From assembly GCF_036013745.1 (NCBI RefSeq), contig NZ_CP107880.1, positions 5,518,001 to 5,582,000 of the forward strand: 64,000 nucleotides of DNA, in the 5' to 3' direction. Position numbers and translations under genes: made by a program. This DNA is from Streptomyces sp. NBC_00483 (GTDB lineage Bacteria; Actinomycetota; Actinomycetes; Streptomycetales; Streptomycetaceae). Below the pieces are notes generated by a model that was given only the letters and a program-made list of their open reading frames with translations, was not told the DNA's origin and did no database searches. This document shows, one piece after another, positions 45,465 through 54,522 of this stretch (its first letter is position 1; each line of letters starts with the position of its first letter).

Positions 45465-45508
45465 GTGCGGGGCGGGCTCAGCCGGGTACGTCCACGATCG
45501 CGTCGGCC
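45465..45508. repeat. 44-bp direct repeat, right copy
   Basis: Covers the last nine residues and stop of the P-loop kinase gene plus 13 bp beyond. Identical to 44958-45001, 507 bp away. Confidence 0.85.
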
Positions 45509-46104
45509 CGTTTCCGGCCGGACGCCACCCGGCGCGCGTTCGCCTCGTCGGAGCGGAGCACCCACGAGCGGGCGCGGTCCGGGGACTTGCCGAACTCGAC
45601 GTGGCGGGCGATCAGCCGCTCCACGCGCACCGCGTCGTCGACGTCGACCCACCACACCTCGTCCAGGAGCGGGCGGACGGCCGTCGACCACGGCGGCTCG
45701 TCGAGCAGCAGGTAGTTCCCCTCGGTGATGACCAGCGGGACGTCCGGCGGGACGGGCAGCGCGCCCGCCACCGGCTCCTCCAACTCCCGTTCAAAGCACG
45801 GCGCGTACACCGTCTCGTCGGGGTTCGGGGACCGCAGCCGGGCGAGAAGTGCCGCGTACCCGTACGCGTCGAAAGTGTCGGGCGCGCCCTTGCGGTCCGC
45901 GCGGCCGAGGCGCGCCAGCTCCCTGTCGGCGAGGTGGAAGCCGTCCATGGGAACCAGCACCGCCGCCCCGTCGAGCGCGTCCACCAGAGCCTCGGCGAGC
46001 GTGGACTTGCCCGCGCCGGGCGGGCCCGCGATACCGAGGAGGCGGCGCGGACCCGAGGCCGCCAGGGCGCGTGCGCGGGCGACCGGTTCATCGACGTACG
46101 ACAT
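45478..46104 (-). CDS. uridine kinase-like nucleoside/nucleotide P-loop kinase
   Basis: 208 residues. Walker A GIAGPPGAGKST near residue 24, VPMDGFHLADREL near 51 (typical of the PRK/uridine-kinase and FrcK-like group), VITEGNYLLLDEP near 123 (Walker B-like) and a lid-like EFGKSPDRARSWVLRSDEANAR near 170. It phosphorylates a small sugar or nucleoside; the substrate is unknown. Its 3' end is duplicated beyond the PH-domain gene. No ribosome binding site stands out at ATG 46104. Confidence 0.85.
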   Translation of the reverse strand: MSYVDEPVARARALAASGPRRLLGIAGPPGAGKSTLAEALVDALDGAAVLVPMDGFHLADRELARLGRADRKGAPDTFDAYGYAALLARLRSPNPDETVYAPCFERELEEPVAGALPVPPDVPLVITEGNYLLLDEPPWSTAVRPLLDEVWWVDVDDAVRVERLIARHVEFGKSPDRARSWVLRSDEANARRVASGRKRADAIVDVPG

Positions 46105-46159
46105 GCCCCAGACCCTGCCAGACCAGAGCCTGCCGGACCGGGGCCTGCCGGACCGGGTG

Positions 46160-46891
46160 TCACCAGCTGATGGCGTCGTCCATCGACTGCTGCCAGTACG
46201 CGACCTTCAGCGAGTCGTCGATGCGGAGGCCTTCGGCGGGCAGCGACGGGTGGGCCGGGTTGAGGTTCTCGCTGCCGGTGCGGCCGGAGAAGTGGACGGT
46301 CAGGGACTTCTCCGTGTGGCCGTGCGCGCCGCTGCCGTCGGCGGCGGACAGGAGCACGGAGGCGTAGCCGGACTCCCCGGGCTTGAGCGTGACGACGGCC
46401 TGCGGCTTGGTGTCCTCGTCGACCGGGGGCACGGACTGGGCCTCGCCGAACTGAACGGCCGGGTAGCCGTACAGGTAGCAGGTGTTGCCGCCGGTGTTGG
46501 TGACCGTGAGCAGCATGTGGTTGAGGGGGCGGGTCAGCGGGGCCGCGACGGTCTTGGTGTTGGAGCCCTGGCAGGTGACGGCCTTGCCGGAGGACGCGGG
46601 GGTCTTCGTGGCGGGGGCGTTCGCGGCGGGCTTCGAGTCGGCGGGCGTGGACGTCTCGTCCGCGCCCGGCTTCTGCGAGCCGGGGGTGCCCGCCGCGGGG
46701 GACTGCGTCGCGGCCGCCTCCGAGGACGAGCCCGAGGAGGACCCCGTGGACGAGCTCGTGGACGAACCCTTCGACGCGCCTTCGTCGTTGACTCCCGTTC
46801 CGTCGTTGCACGCGGTCAGGGAGAGCGCGGCGAGGGCGACGGTCGCGGCGGCGGTGAGGAGACGGGTGCGGGAGGTGCGCTGAGCAGTCAT
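46160..46891 (-). CDS. DUF4232 lipoprotein
   Basis: 243 residues from ATG 46891. Signal peptide with lipobox ALSLTAC (Cys near residue 28). Residues about 30-105 are a Ser/Thr/Pro/Ala-rich linker. The DUF4232 beta domain follows at about 105-243: VTCQGSNTKTVAAPLTRPLN, CYLYGYPAVQFGEAQ, VTLKPGESGYASVLL, ending KVAYWQQSMDDAISW. It is anchored outside the cell, with unknown function. Divergent from the membrane HTH gene, so the two may be linked in envelope biology. Confidence 0.85.
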   Translation of the reverse strand: MTAQRTSRTRLLTAAATVALAALSLTACNDGTGVNDEGASKGSSTSSSTGSSSGSSSEAAATQSPAAGTPGSQKPGADETSTPADSKPAANAPATKTPASSGKAVTCQGSNTKTVAAPLTRPLNHMLLTVTNTGGNTCYLYGYPAVQFGEAQSVPPVDEDTKPQAVVTLKPGESGYASVLLSAADGSGAHGHTEKSLTVHFSGRTGSENLNPAHPSLPAEGLRIDDSLKVAYWQQSMDDAISW

Positions 46892-47076
46892 CGGTCGAGC
46901 CCCTTCGGTGGTGCGGTGGGTGTGGTGCTTGGATGACCGGAGCTTGTGGGGTGATCCGTCCCAGCCGCCACAAATGCCGGGGAGTTCGGGACGCTGGAAC
47001 GCCGAAACGGGCGCTGACCTGGGGAGATGACCTCCCCCTGGAACGGCGGACCGGGACGCGGGGGATGGAGGAACGG

Positions 47077-48438
47077 GTGTCCGAGGACTCGGGTGACGGC
47101 TTCGCCGCGCTGCTGCGGGAGCTGAAGGACCGCTCGGGGCTGAGCTACGGGACGCTGGCCAAGCGGATGCACATGAGCACGTCGACGCTGCACCGCTACT
47201 GCAACGGCACGGCCGTGCCGAACGACTACGCCCCGGTGGAGCGCCTGGCCCGCCTCTGCAAGGCCACACCGGACGAACTGCTGGACCTGCACCGTCACTG
47301 GATCCTGGCGGACGCGACCCGCGGCAAGAAGCCGACGCCTCCAGCAGCCGCACCGGCCTCAGGATCGGCTCCGGCAAATCAAGCCCCGCCGGCAATTCAA
47401 GCCCCGCTCTTGGACGAGAGCCCGCGAGGTCCGGGGCAGAGCCCCGCGACCTCAACCACGCCTCCCGCGCCCGCGCCCGCTCCCCACGACCCCGCCCCCC
47501 TCGTCACCGGCGCCCCGCTGAGCGGTGCCGCATCGCCACACCCCCGCCGCCGCACCGCACTGATTGCCTCCGCCGCGGCAGCCGTCGTCCTGGGAGCCGT
47601 GACCCTCGCCGTGAACCTGCCGTCCGGCAGCGCGGACGGCGCGGGCGGCGACGGCGAACAGCAGGCCGCCGGCCCCGCCGCCACCGCCTCCACGACCGGC
47701 ACCGGCCACCCCGCTGCCCGGAAGCCGTCCGCCTCCGCCACTCCTTCCCCGAGCAGCAGCACCGCCGTCAGCGACAAGCCGTCCACCCCAGCGAAGACCG
47801 ATGGAGCGGACGCGGCAGCCCCCGGCGGCCAGGACAACGGCGCCGCACCGCTCAACGTCGCCACCCGCCCCTACGTCTACGACAGCCCGTGCAGCCAGCA
47901 CTTCCTCGTGGACAGCGGACCCGAACAGGTCGGCCCGCCCGCGGGCGAGCAGGACGCGCCGCGCTGGGCCGCCGCGTACGGGGCGGTCTCCTCGGGCGGA
48001 CAGCGCGTCGCCCTCACCGTCCAGGGGACCGGCAAGGAGACCGTCGTCCTGGAGGACCTGCACGTACGCGTCGCGGGCAAGGACGCCCCGCTCGCGTGGA
48101 ACGACTACTCGATGGGCGTCGGCTGCGGCGGCAACGTGGAGACCAAGTCGTTCGACGTCGACCTCGACAACGGCAGTCCCTCGGTCACCGTCAAGAACGG
48201 CCAGCGTGACTTCCCGTACAAGGTCAGCGAGTCCGACCCGGAGGTCTTCTACGTCACCGCGCACGCCAAGGCGCACGACGTCCGCTGGGACCTCACCCTC
48301 GACTGGTCGAGCGGCACCCGCCACGGCACCGTCCGCGTCGACAACGACGGCACCCCGTTCCGTACGAGTGGGAACTCCGGACGCCCCGGCTACGACTACC
48401 CGCTGGGCGGCAGCGAGTGGATCGAGCGCGAGGGCTAG
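47077..48438 (+). CDS. XRE-HTH membrane protein with extracytoplasmic beta domain
   Basis: About 453 residues from GTG 47077, chosen for GGAGG at 47067-47071; ATG 47065 and 46933 also fit. HTH at about 10-60 (RSGLSYGTLAKRMHMSTSTL, then HRYCNGTAVPNDYAPVERL). A linker at about 85-160 contains one copy of the dispersed GC-rich element in frame. A membrane segment lies at about 165-188 (TALIASAAAAVVLGAVTLAV). The external part has a Thr/Ser-rich stalk and a DUF4232-like beta domain (PCSQHFLVDSGPEQ and VGCGGNVETKSFDVDLDNG). Such HTH-TM-beta proteins link the envelope to DNA binding. Confidence 0.85.
   Translation: MSEDSGDGFAALLRELKDRSGLSYGTLAKRMHMSTSTLHRYCNGTAVPNDYAPVERLARLCKATPDELLDLHRHWILADATRGKKPTPPAAAPASGSAPANQAPPAIQAPLLDESPRGPGQSPATSTTPPAPAPAPHDPAPLVTGAPLSGAASPHPRRRTALIASAAAAVVLGAVTLAVNLPSGSADGAGGDGEQQAAGPAATASTTGTGHPAARKPSASATPSPSSSTAVSDKPSTPAKTDGADAAAPGGQDNGAAPLNVATRPYVYDSPCSQHFLVDSGPEQVGPPAGEQDAPRWAAAYGAVSSGGQRVALTVQGTGKETVVLEDLHVRVAGKDAPLAWNDYSMGVGCGGNVETKSFDVDLDNGSPSVTVKNGQRDFPYKVSESDPEVFYVTAHAKAHDVRWDLTLDWSSGTRHGTVRVDNDGTPFRTSGNSGRPGYDYPLGGSEWIEREG
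47376..47455. repeat. dispersed GC-rich element, copy 4 (inside a gene)
   Basis: Carries the AAGCCCCGCC-GGCAATTCAAGCCCCGCTC part and the core-like AGGTCCGGGGCAGAGCCCC. It is in frame and encodes about 27 residues (from NQAPPAIQAP to GPGQSPATS) of the linker. Confidence 0.8.
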
Positions 48439-48492
48439 CAGGAGCCCGCCCCGTACGGTCCGGGGCTCGCGGTCTCGGAAGGGCCCTGGCGG

Positions 48493-49944
48493 TCAGTGCC
48501 CGTGCGCCTCCTCCGGCGCGCGACGCGGCAGCAGTCGCAGCACCGGCAGGCACGCCGCCGTCACCACGAGGACCACGGCCAGGGAGACGGTCATCGCGTG
48601 GGCGGGGGCGCCCGCGTGGAAGTAGACCGTGGTGACGATCGCCGAGCCGAGGCCGTTGGCGAGCTGCTGGATCGCGGTGAGGGAGCCGGACGCGCTGCCC
48701 GCCTCGTCGGCGGAGACGTCGCCGAGGGCGAGGTCGAAGACCGTGCCGAAGCAGCAGCCCATGCCGAGTCCGGTGAGGAAGACCGCCGGGGCCATCGCCC
48801 ACAGCGAGAGGCCGGTGCCCTGGGCGAGGACCAGGATCAGCAGCCAGGCGCCGCCCGCGAGGGTGAGGAGCAGGCCGAGCGTCACCACGTTCCGCCCGAG
48901 CTTCTTCGTCAGTCCGCCCATCGTGGCGAACGCCGCGACGATGATGCCGAGGGTGAGCGGGAGCAGCCCGAGCGCGGCGTCGCCGGGGGCCGCGCCGAGG
49001 CCCTGCTGCATGAACAGGGAGATCACGTAGATCAGACCCGAGGTCACCGCGAAGAACATCAGGCCGAGGATCAGGGCCGACGTGAAGCCCTTGTTCTTGA
49101 GCAGGGACGGCTTGATCAGCGGCTCGGGCGCGGTGCGCTGGCGGCGGAAGAACAGGGCGAGGATGAGCAGACCGGCCGCGAGCGAGCCGAGGGCGAGGGG
49201 GCCCCAGCCGCTGCTGGAACCCTCGATCAGGCCCAGCATCAGACCGAACATCGTCGCCGCGAGCAGCACCGAGCCGCGGGTGTCGACGGTGACCGTACGG
49301 TCGCCCTCGTCGCGCGGCAGCAGCCTGGCGGCGGCGAGCACGCCGACCGTGCCGAGGACCAGGTTGATCAGGAAGATGGGCCGCCAGGTCAGGCCCGCGA
49401 TGTCGGCGTCGATCAGGAAGCCGGCCAGGATCGGGCCGCCGACCGACGACAGGCCGAGCAGCGGGCCGAACAGTCCGAACGCCTTGCTCATCTGCTCCCG
49501 CGAGAAGTTCCGCGTCATGATCGCCATGCCCTGCGGGATCAGCAGCGCGCCGAATGCACCCTGGAGGACGCGGGCCACGATCAGCAGCGCCGGGTCGGGG
49601 GAGAGCCCCGCGAGCGCGGAGGCGAGCGTGAAGCCCGTCATGCCGATCAGGAACAGGCGGCGCTGACCGTACTTGTCGCCGAGCCGCCCGCCGATGACGA
49701 GCAGCACGCCCATCGCGAGGGCGTACGCCGAGCCGAGCCATTTGACGAGGGCTTCGCCGCCGCCGATGTCGGCGACGATCGTCGGCGCCGCGATGTTGGT
49801 GACCGTCGAGTCGATCATGTCGAGCGCGTCGGCGAGCAGGACGAGCGCGAGGACCGTCCAGAAGGCGGCCTTGGAGAGCGCGGCGACGGGGCCGGAGGGC
49901 CCGGTCCCGGTCTCCGCTTCGGTGGTGTGGGTCGTGGACGTCAT
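48493..49944 (-). CDS. MFS drug transporter (DHA2/EmrB-QacA type)
   Basis: 483 residues with about 14 membrane segments. DSTVTNIAAPTIVADIGGG near residue 47 (motif D1), GGRLGDKYGQRRLFLIGM near 85 (motif A) and SSVGGPILAGFLIDADI near 155 (motif C, drug/H+ antiporters). It exports lipophilic compounds, and the family is often antibiotic- or dye-linked. Its own control region holds a TAGCGA/TCGCTA inverted repeat and it is divergent from a TetR gene, the classic efflux-pump layout. Confidence 0.92.
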   Translation of the reverse strand: MTSTTHTTEAETGTGPSGPVAALSKAAFWTVLALVLLADALDMIDSTVTNIAAPTIVADIGGGEALVKWLGSAYALAMGVLLVIGGRLGDKYGQRRLFLIGMTGFTLASALAGLSPDPALLIVARVLQGAFGALLIPQGMAIMTRNFSREQMSKAFGLFGPLLGLSSVGGPILAGFLIDADIAGLTWRPIFLINLVLGTVGVLAAARLLPRDEGDRTVTVDTRGSVLLAATMFGLMLGLIEGSSSGWGPLALGSLAAGLLILALFFRRQRTAPEPLIKPSLLKNKGFTSALILGLMFFAVTSGLIYVISLFMQQGLGAAPGDAALGLLPLTLGIIVAAFATMGGLTKKLGRNVVTLGLLLTLAGGAWLLILVLAQGTGLSLWAMAPAVFLTGLGMGCCFGTVFDLALGDVSADEAGSASGSLTAIQQLANGLGSAIVTTVYFHAGAPAHAMTVSLAVVLVVTAACLPVLRLLPRRAPEEAHGH

Positions 49945-50009
49945 GACGGGCTCCTTCCGGTGAGTGCGCGCTGGGCGCGTGACGGCCTCGTTTCCATTTC
50001 AGAAAACCA

Positions 50010-50035
50010 TAGCGACTATGAAAACGCAATCGCTA
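50010..50035. promoter_or_regulatory. operator between efflux pump and TetR gene
   Basis: Inverted repeat TAGCGA (50010-50015) and TCGCTA (50030-50035), with a second small one, CATAGCGACTATG, at 50008-50020. The AT-rich stretch also holds the MFS promoter. Confidence 0.65.
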
Positions 50036-50040
50036 CGACT

Positions 50041-50070
50041 TTGAAGTGAGTAGGGAGTGGCGGGTATCGT
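50041..50070 (+). promoter_or_regulatory. leaderless promoter of the TetR gene
   Basis: TTGAAG at 50041-50046 and TATCGT at 50065-50070, spaced 18 bp, with ATG 50077 only 6 bp later and no ribosome binding site. Confidence 0.7.
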
Positions 50071-50076
50071 GGTGGC

Positions 50077-50670
50077 ATGACGCAGACGCAGCAGACCCCC
50101 GGACGTCGCGAGCGCAAGAAGGCAGCCACCCGCAAGGCGCTCTCCGACGCGGCGCTGCGCCTCTTCCTCGAGCGCGGCTACGACAACGTCAAGGTCGCCG
50201 AGATCGCGGCCGCCGCCGACACCGCCCTCACCACGCTGTTCGCGCACTTCCCCGGCGGGAAGGAGGCGCTGATCCTCGGCGACAGCGAGGAACGCAAGAC
50301 GTCACTGACGGCAGCCGTCCGCGAGCGCGCCGACGGCGTCTCCGTCCTGGACGCGCTGCACGAGTTCATGGCCGGCCGCGGCATGTTCTCCGACGACCTC
50401 GACAACGAGTTCCGGCGCAGGCTCGACCTCGTCGTCACCACCCCCGCCCTGCGCCGGCACGCCCGCACCCTGTGGGTGGAGTGCGAGGACGCCCTCGCCG
50501 ACGTCATCGCGGAGGAGACGGAAGGGCTGGACGCGGGCGACGTGTCGTTGCGCATCCTCGCCCGCTACATCCTGGAACTCCCCGACCTCGTCGCCACGGA
50601 CCCCGCCCCGCGCGAATCCCTCGCCGCCGCGTTCGACCGATTCCGGCGCGGCTGGCCCGAGTTGGCGTGA
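50077..50670 (+). CDS. TetR family repressor of the adjacent efflux pump
   Basis: 197 residues. HTH at about 15-58 (RRERKKAATRKALSDAALRL, then VAEIAAAADTALTTLFAHF). The C-terminal half has a TetR_C-like helical pattern (FMAGRGMFSDDLDNEFRRRL, TLWVECEDALADVIAEE). Divergent from the MFS pump with a palindromic operator between them, so it very probably represses the pump and senses its substrates. Leaderless start. Unrelated to the island TetR. Confidence 0.9.
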   Translation: MTQTQQTPGRRERKKAATRKALSDAALRLFLERGYDNVKVAEIAAAADTALTTLFAHFPGGKEALILGDSEERKTSLTAAVRERADGVSVLDALHEFMAGRGMFSDDLDNEFRRRLDLVVTTPALRRHARTLWVECEDALADVIAEETEGLDAGDVSLRILARYILELPDLVATDPAPRESLAAAFDRFRRGWPELA

Positions 50671-50688
50671 CCACGGGCCCACGACGCA

Positions 50689-50726
50689 CCGCGGCCCGCC
50701 CTCCCGGAAGGGAGGACGGGCCGCGG
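50689..50726. terminator. bidirectional hairpin terminator
   Basis: Long stem CCGCGGCCCG...CGGGCCGCGG with a CCTCCCGGAAGGGAGG tip, between the convergent TetR and argS genes. Confidence 0.88.
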
Positions 50727-50743
50727 TGTACGTGCAGGTGCGG

Positions 50744-52504
50744 TCAGAGCTTCTCGGGCGTGCGGATGCCGAGGAGCGCCATGCCCCGGTGCAGCGTCCG
50801 GGCCGTCAGGTCGCACAGGAACAGGCGGTTCTCCACCTGCTCCGTCGAATCCGCCTTCAGGACCGGGCACTTGTCGTAGAACGTCGTGTACAGCGACGCC
50901 AGCTGGTACAGGTACGCGGCCAGCTTGTGCGGCGCGTACTCGGCGGCCGCCTCGAAGACCGTGTCGCCGAACGCGTCCAGGTGCAGACCCAACGCCCGCT
51001 CCGCCGGGGCGAGTTCGAGCTCCGCGTGCGCGGCCGGCTTCGAGTCTCCCGCCTTGCGCAGGATCGACTGGATACGGGCGTACGCGTACTGGAGGTAGAC
51101 GGACGTGTCGCCGTTCAGCGACACCATCTGGTCCAGGTCGAACTTGTAGTCGCGGCTCGGCGACGTCGACAGGTCCGCGTACTTCACCGCGCCGATGCCG
51201 ACCTGCGCGGCCCGCTCCTGGATCTCGTCCTCGCTGAGGTCCCGCGCCTTCTCCCGGACGACCTCGGCGGCACGCTGCACCGCCTCGTCGAGCAGGTCCT
51301 CCAGGCGCACCGTCTCACCCGCACGCGTCTTGAACGGCTTGCCGTCCGCGCCGAGCACCGTGCCGTACGCCATGTTGTGCGCACTCACCTCGTCGGAGAG
51401 CCAGCCCGCGCGCCGCGCCGTCTCGAAGACCATCTTGAAGTGCAGCGACTGGCGCACGTCCACGACGTACAGGAGCGACGTCGCGTCCAGGTCCTGGACG
51501 CGGTTGCGGATCGCCGTCAGGTCGGAGGCCGCGTAGCCGAAGCCGCCGTCCGCCTTCTGCACGATCAGCGGGACCGGCTGGTCGTCCTTGCCCTTGATGT
51601 CGTCGAAGAAGACGACGAGCGCGCCCTCCGAGCGGACCGCGACACCCGACTCCTCCAGGAGGCGGGCCGTCTCCGGCATGCCGTCGTTGTACGCCGACTC
51701 ACCGACGATCTCGTCGTCGCGGATCTCCATGTCGAGCTTCTCGAAGACCGAGTAGAAGTAGACCTTCGACTCGTCGACGAACCGCTGCCACAGGTCGAGC
51801 GTCTCCTTGTCGCCGGACTGGAGCGCCACGACCCGCTTACGGGCCCGCTCCTTGAAGTCCTCGTCCGCGTCGAAGACGGCGCGCGAAGCCTTGTAGATCC
51901 GGTTCAGCGTCGACATGGCCTGCTCGCCGTCGGCGTCCGCACCGGCCTTCGGCAGCTCCTCCGGGTGCTCGATCACGTACTGGATGAGCATGCCGAACTG
52001 CGTGCCCCAGTCACCGATGTGGTGCCGGCCGATCGTCCGCTCGCCCGTGAAGTCGAGCATGCCGCGCAGCGCGTCACCGATCACGGCGGACCGCAGGTGG
52101 CCGACGTGCATCTCCTTCGCCACGTTCGGCTGCGCGTAGTCGATCACCGTGACGCCCGGCTCCGCCTTCGTCGGCACGCCGAGCCGGTCCGTGTCGGCGG
52201 CGCGCGCCGCGAGCGTCTCGGTGATCGCCTTGTCGGTGACCGTCACGTTCAGGAAGCCGGGGCCCGAGACCTCGACCTCGGCGATCAGCTCGCCGTTCGT
52301 GATCTTCTCGACGACCTGCGTGGCCAGCTCCCGCGGGTTCGCCTTCGCCTTCTTGGCGAGGGCCAGGATCCCGTTGGCCTGGTAGTCGGCCCGGTCGCTA
52401 CGTCGCAGCAGCGGGTCCGCGCCGCCGGCCTCCGGCAGGGCGGAGGTCAGGGCGTCGGCAAGGCGTGCGTTGACGGAGGCGGTGATGGACGGGACCGGGG
52501 CCAT
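50744..52504 (-). CDS. argS: arginyl-tRNA synthetase
   Basis: 586 residues from ATG 52504, close to the usual Streptomyces length; longer readings run into the lysS promoter. Class I synthetase: HIGH-type motif [16 protein letters not shown] near residue 132, Add-1-like N-terminal domain at about 1-100, KMS-like KTRAG near 385 instead of KMSKS, and a C-terminal DALR anticodon domain ([13 protein letters not shown], ending [11 protein letters not shown]). Charges tRNA-Arg with arginine for translation. Divergent from lysS with a 201-bp control region. No T-box is visible. Confidence 0.96.
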   Translation of the reverse strand: MAPVPSITASVNARLADALTSALPEAGGADPLLRRSDRADYQANGILALAKKAKANPRELATQVVEKITNGELIAEVEVSGPGFLNVTVTDKAITETLAARAADTDRLGVPTKAEPGVTVIDYAQPNVAKEMHVGHLRSAVIGDALRGMLDFTGERTIGRHHIGDWGTQFGMLIQYVIEHPEELPKAGADADGEQAMSTLNRIYKASRAVFDADEDFKERARKRVVALQSGDKETLDLWQRFVDESKVYFYSVFEKLDMEIRDDEIVGESAYNDGMPETARLLEESGVAVRSEGALVVFFDDIKGKDDQPVPLIVQKADGGFGYAASDLTAIRNRVQDLDATSLLYVVDVRQSLHFKMVFETARRAGWLSDEVSAHNMAYGTVLGADGKPFKTRAGETVRLEDLLDEAVQRAAEVVREKARDLSEDEIQERAAQVGIGAVKYADLSTSPSRDYKFDLDQMVSLNGDTSVYLQYAYARIQSILRKAGDSKPAAHAELELAPAERALGLHLDAFGDTVFEAAAEYAPHKLAAYLYQLASLYTTFYDKCPVLKADSTEQVENRLFLCDLTARTLHRGMALLGIRTPEKL

Positions 52505-52705
52505 GGGTAAGGGCTGCCGTTCTGGTCGGGGCTGGGTTGAAAGAGTCACAGCCAGTATTCCACGGGGCCGCAAAGCGGTTTTTCGGCATGCTCCCCGCGG
52601 CCCGCTGAACAACGCGTTTTTCCCAGGGCCCGGGTAGCTGGGACAATGGCAGCGCGCGCGGTACGCGCGCACACCCCCGATCACGGAGAGAAGGACGAGC
52701 CGACC

Positions 52706-54457
52706 GTGGCCCAGAGCACCGGAGCGGAGACCCAGGAGAACGCAGACTGGGTCTCCCGTTACGCGGACGATGTCATCGCCGAGTCCGAGCGGCGTGCCCC
52801 GGGCAAACCGATCGTCGTCGCCTCCGGCCTCTCCCCGTCAGGCCCGATCCACCTCGGCAACCTCCGCGAGGTCATGACCCCGCACCTGGTCGCCGACGAG
52901 GTCCGCCGCCGCGGGTACGAGGTCAGGCACCTGATCTCCTGGGACGACTTCGACCGCTACCGCAAGGTCCCGGCCGGCGTCCCCGGCGTCGACGAGTCCT
53001 GGGCCGAGCACATCGGCAAGCCGCTCACGTCCGTGCCCGCCCCCGCCGGATCCGCGTACCCGAACTGGGCGGAGCACTTCAAGGCCGCCATGACCTCGGC
53101 CCTCGCCGACCTCGGCGTCGAGTTCGACGGCATCAGCCAGACCGAGCAGTACCAGGCCGGCACGTACCGCGAGCAGATCCTGCACGCCATGAAGCACCGC
53201 GGCGACATCGACGCGATCCTTGATCAGTACCGCACGAAGAAGGATCCGAAGAAGCCGCAGAAGAACCAGAAGCCGGTCGACGAGGCCGAGCTGGAGGCCG
53301 CCGAGGGCTCCGGCGCGGCCGACGAGGACGACGGCAGCGGCGGCACGGGCGGCTACTACCCGTACAAGCCGTTCTGCGGCCAGTGCGGCAAGGACCTCAC
53401 CACCGTCACCTCGTACGACGACGAGACGACGGAGCTGTCCTACACCTGCACCCTCGACGGCTTCACCGAGACCGTCCGGCTGTCGGAGTTCAACCGCGGC
53501 AAGCTGGTCTGGAAGGTCGACTGGCCGATGCGCTGGGCCTACGAGGGCGTCATCTTCGAGCCGTCCGGCGTGGACCACTCGTCGCCGGGCTCGTCGTTCC
53601 AGGTCGGCGGCCAGATCGTCGGCATCTTCGGCGGCAAGCAGCCCATCGGCCCGATGTACGCCTTCGTCGGCATCTCCGGCATGGCCAAGATGTCGTCGAG
53701 CAAGGGCGGGGTCCCCACCCCCAGCGACGCGCTCGAGATCATGGAGCCGCAGCTGCTGCGCTGGCTCTACGCCCGCCGCAGGCCCAACCAGTCGTTCAAG
53801 ATCGCCTTCGACCAGGAGATCCAGCGGCTCTACGACGAGTGGGACAAGCTGAACGCGAAGGTCGCCGACGGCACCGCGCTGCCCGCCGACGCCGCCGCGC
53901 ACAGCCGCGCCATCGGCGTCGCGGGCCGCGAACTGCCCCGCACCCCGCGCCCGCTGCCGTACCGCACGCTCGCCTCCGTCGCCGACGTCACCGCAGGGGA
54001 CGCGGAGCAGACCCAGCGCATCCTCTCCGAGCTCGACCCGTCGAACCCGGTCACGGACCTGGACACCGTCCGCCCCCGGCTCGACAAGGCCGAGGCCTGG
54101 ATCACCAAGTACGTACCCGCCGAGTCCCGCACCATCGTGCGCACCGAGCCCGACACCGAGGCGCTCGCCGCGCTCGACGAGCAGGGCCGCGAATCCATCC
54201 GCCTCCTCCTGGAGGGCCTGGACTCGCACTGGTCGCTCGACGGCCTGACCCACCACGTGTACGGCGTTCCGAAGGTCCAGGCCGGCTTCCCCGCCGACGC
54301 CACCGCCAAGGAACTCCCCGCCGAGATCAAGGTCGCCCAGCGCTCGTTCTTCGCGCTGCTCTACCACCTGCTCGTCGGCCGCGACACCGGGCCGCGACTG
54401 CCCACGCTGCTCCTCGCCGTCGGCGCGGACCGCGTGCGCAAGCTGCTCGGGGCCTGA
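52706..54457 (+). CDS. lysS: lysyl-tRNA synthetase, class I type
   Basis: 583 residues from GTG 52706, with AAGGA at 52691-52695. This is the class I (archaeal-type) enzyme, not the common class II one: HIGH-like [13 protein letters not shown] near residue 52, KMSKS-like [13 protein letters not shown] near 330, and a zinc-like [20 protein letters not shown] region near 225. An acidic low-complexity insert ([28 protein letters not shown]) lies near 190-215. It charges tRNA-Lys. Class I LysRS is typical of Streptomyces and some other actinomycetes. Confidence 0.94.
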   Translation: MAQSTGAETQENADWVSRYADDVIAESERRAPGKPIVVASGLSPSGPIHLGNLREVMTPHLVADEVRRRGYEVRHLISWDDFDRYRKVPAGVPGVDESWAEHIGKPLTSVPAPAGSAYPNWAEHFKAAMTSALADLGVEFDGISQTEQYQAGTYREQILHAMKHRGDIDAILDQYRTKKDPKKPQKNQKPVDEAELEAAEGSGAADEDDGSGGTGGYYPYKPFCGQCGKDLTTVTSYDDETTELSYTCTLDGFTETVRLSEFNRGKLVWKVDWPMRWAYEGVIFEPSGVDHSSPGSSFQVGGQIVGIFGGKQPIGPMYAFVGISGMAKMSSSKGGVPTPSDALEIMEPQLLRWLYARRRPNQSFKIAFDQEIQRLYDEWDKLNAKVADGTALPADAAAHSRAIGVAGRELPRTPRPLPYRTLASVADVTAGDAEQTQRILSELDPSNPVTDLDTVRPRLDKAEAWITKYVPAESRTIVRTEPDTEALAALDEQGRESIRLLLEGLDSHWSLDGLTHHVYGVPKVQAGFPADATAKELPAEIKVAQRSFFALLYHLLVGRDTGPRLPTLLLAVGADRVRKLLGA

Positions 54458-54463
54458 GCACAT

Positions 54464-54504
54464 GTGAGGGGCGGCACCGGATCCGATCCGGTGCCGCCCC
54501 TCAC
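54464..54504. terminator. perfect 20-bp hairpin terminator
   Basis: Arms 54464-54483 and 54485-54504 are fully complementary around one base. Ends lysS and the convergent DUF2637 gene. Confidence 0.92.
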
Positions 54505-54522
54505 GCATGACCGCGCCCGCGC

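Noticed and set aside
52505..52684. N-terminal extension of ArgS
   Set aside because: It overlaps the lysS control region and would exceed the family length by 60 residues.
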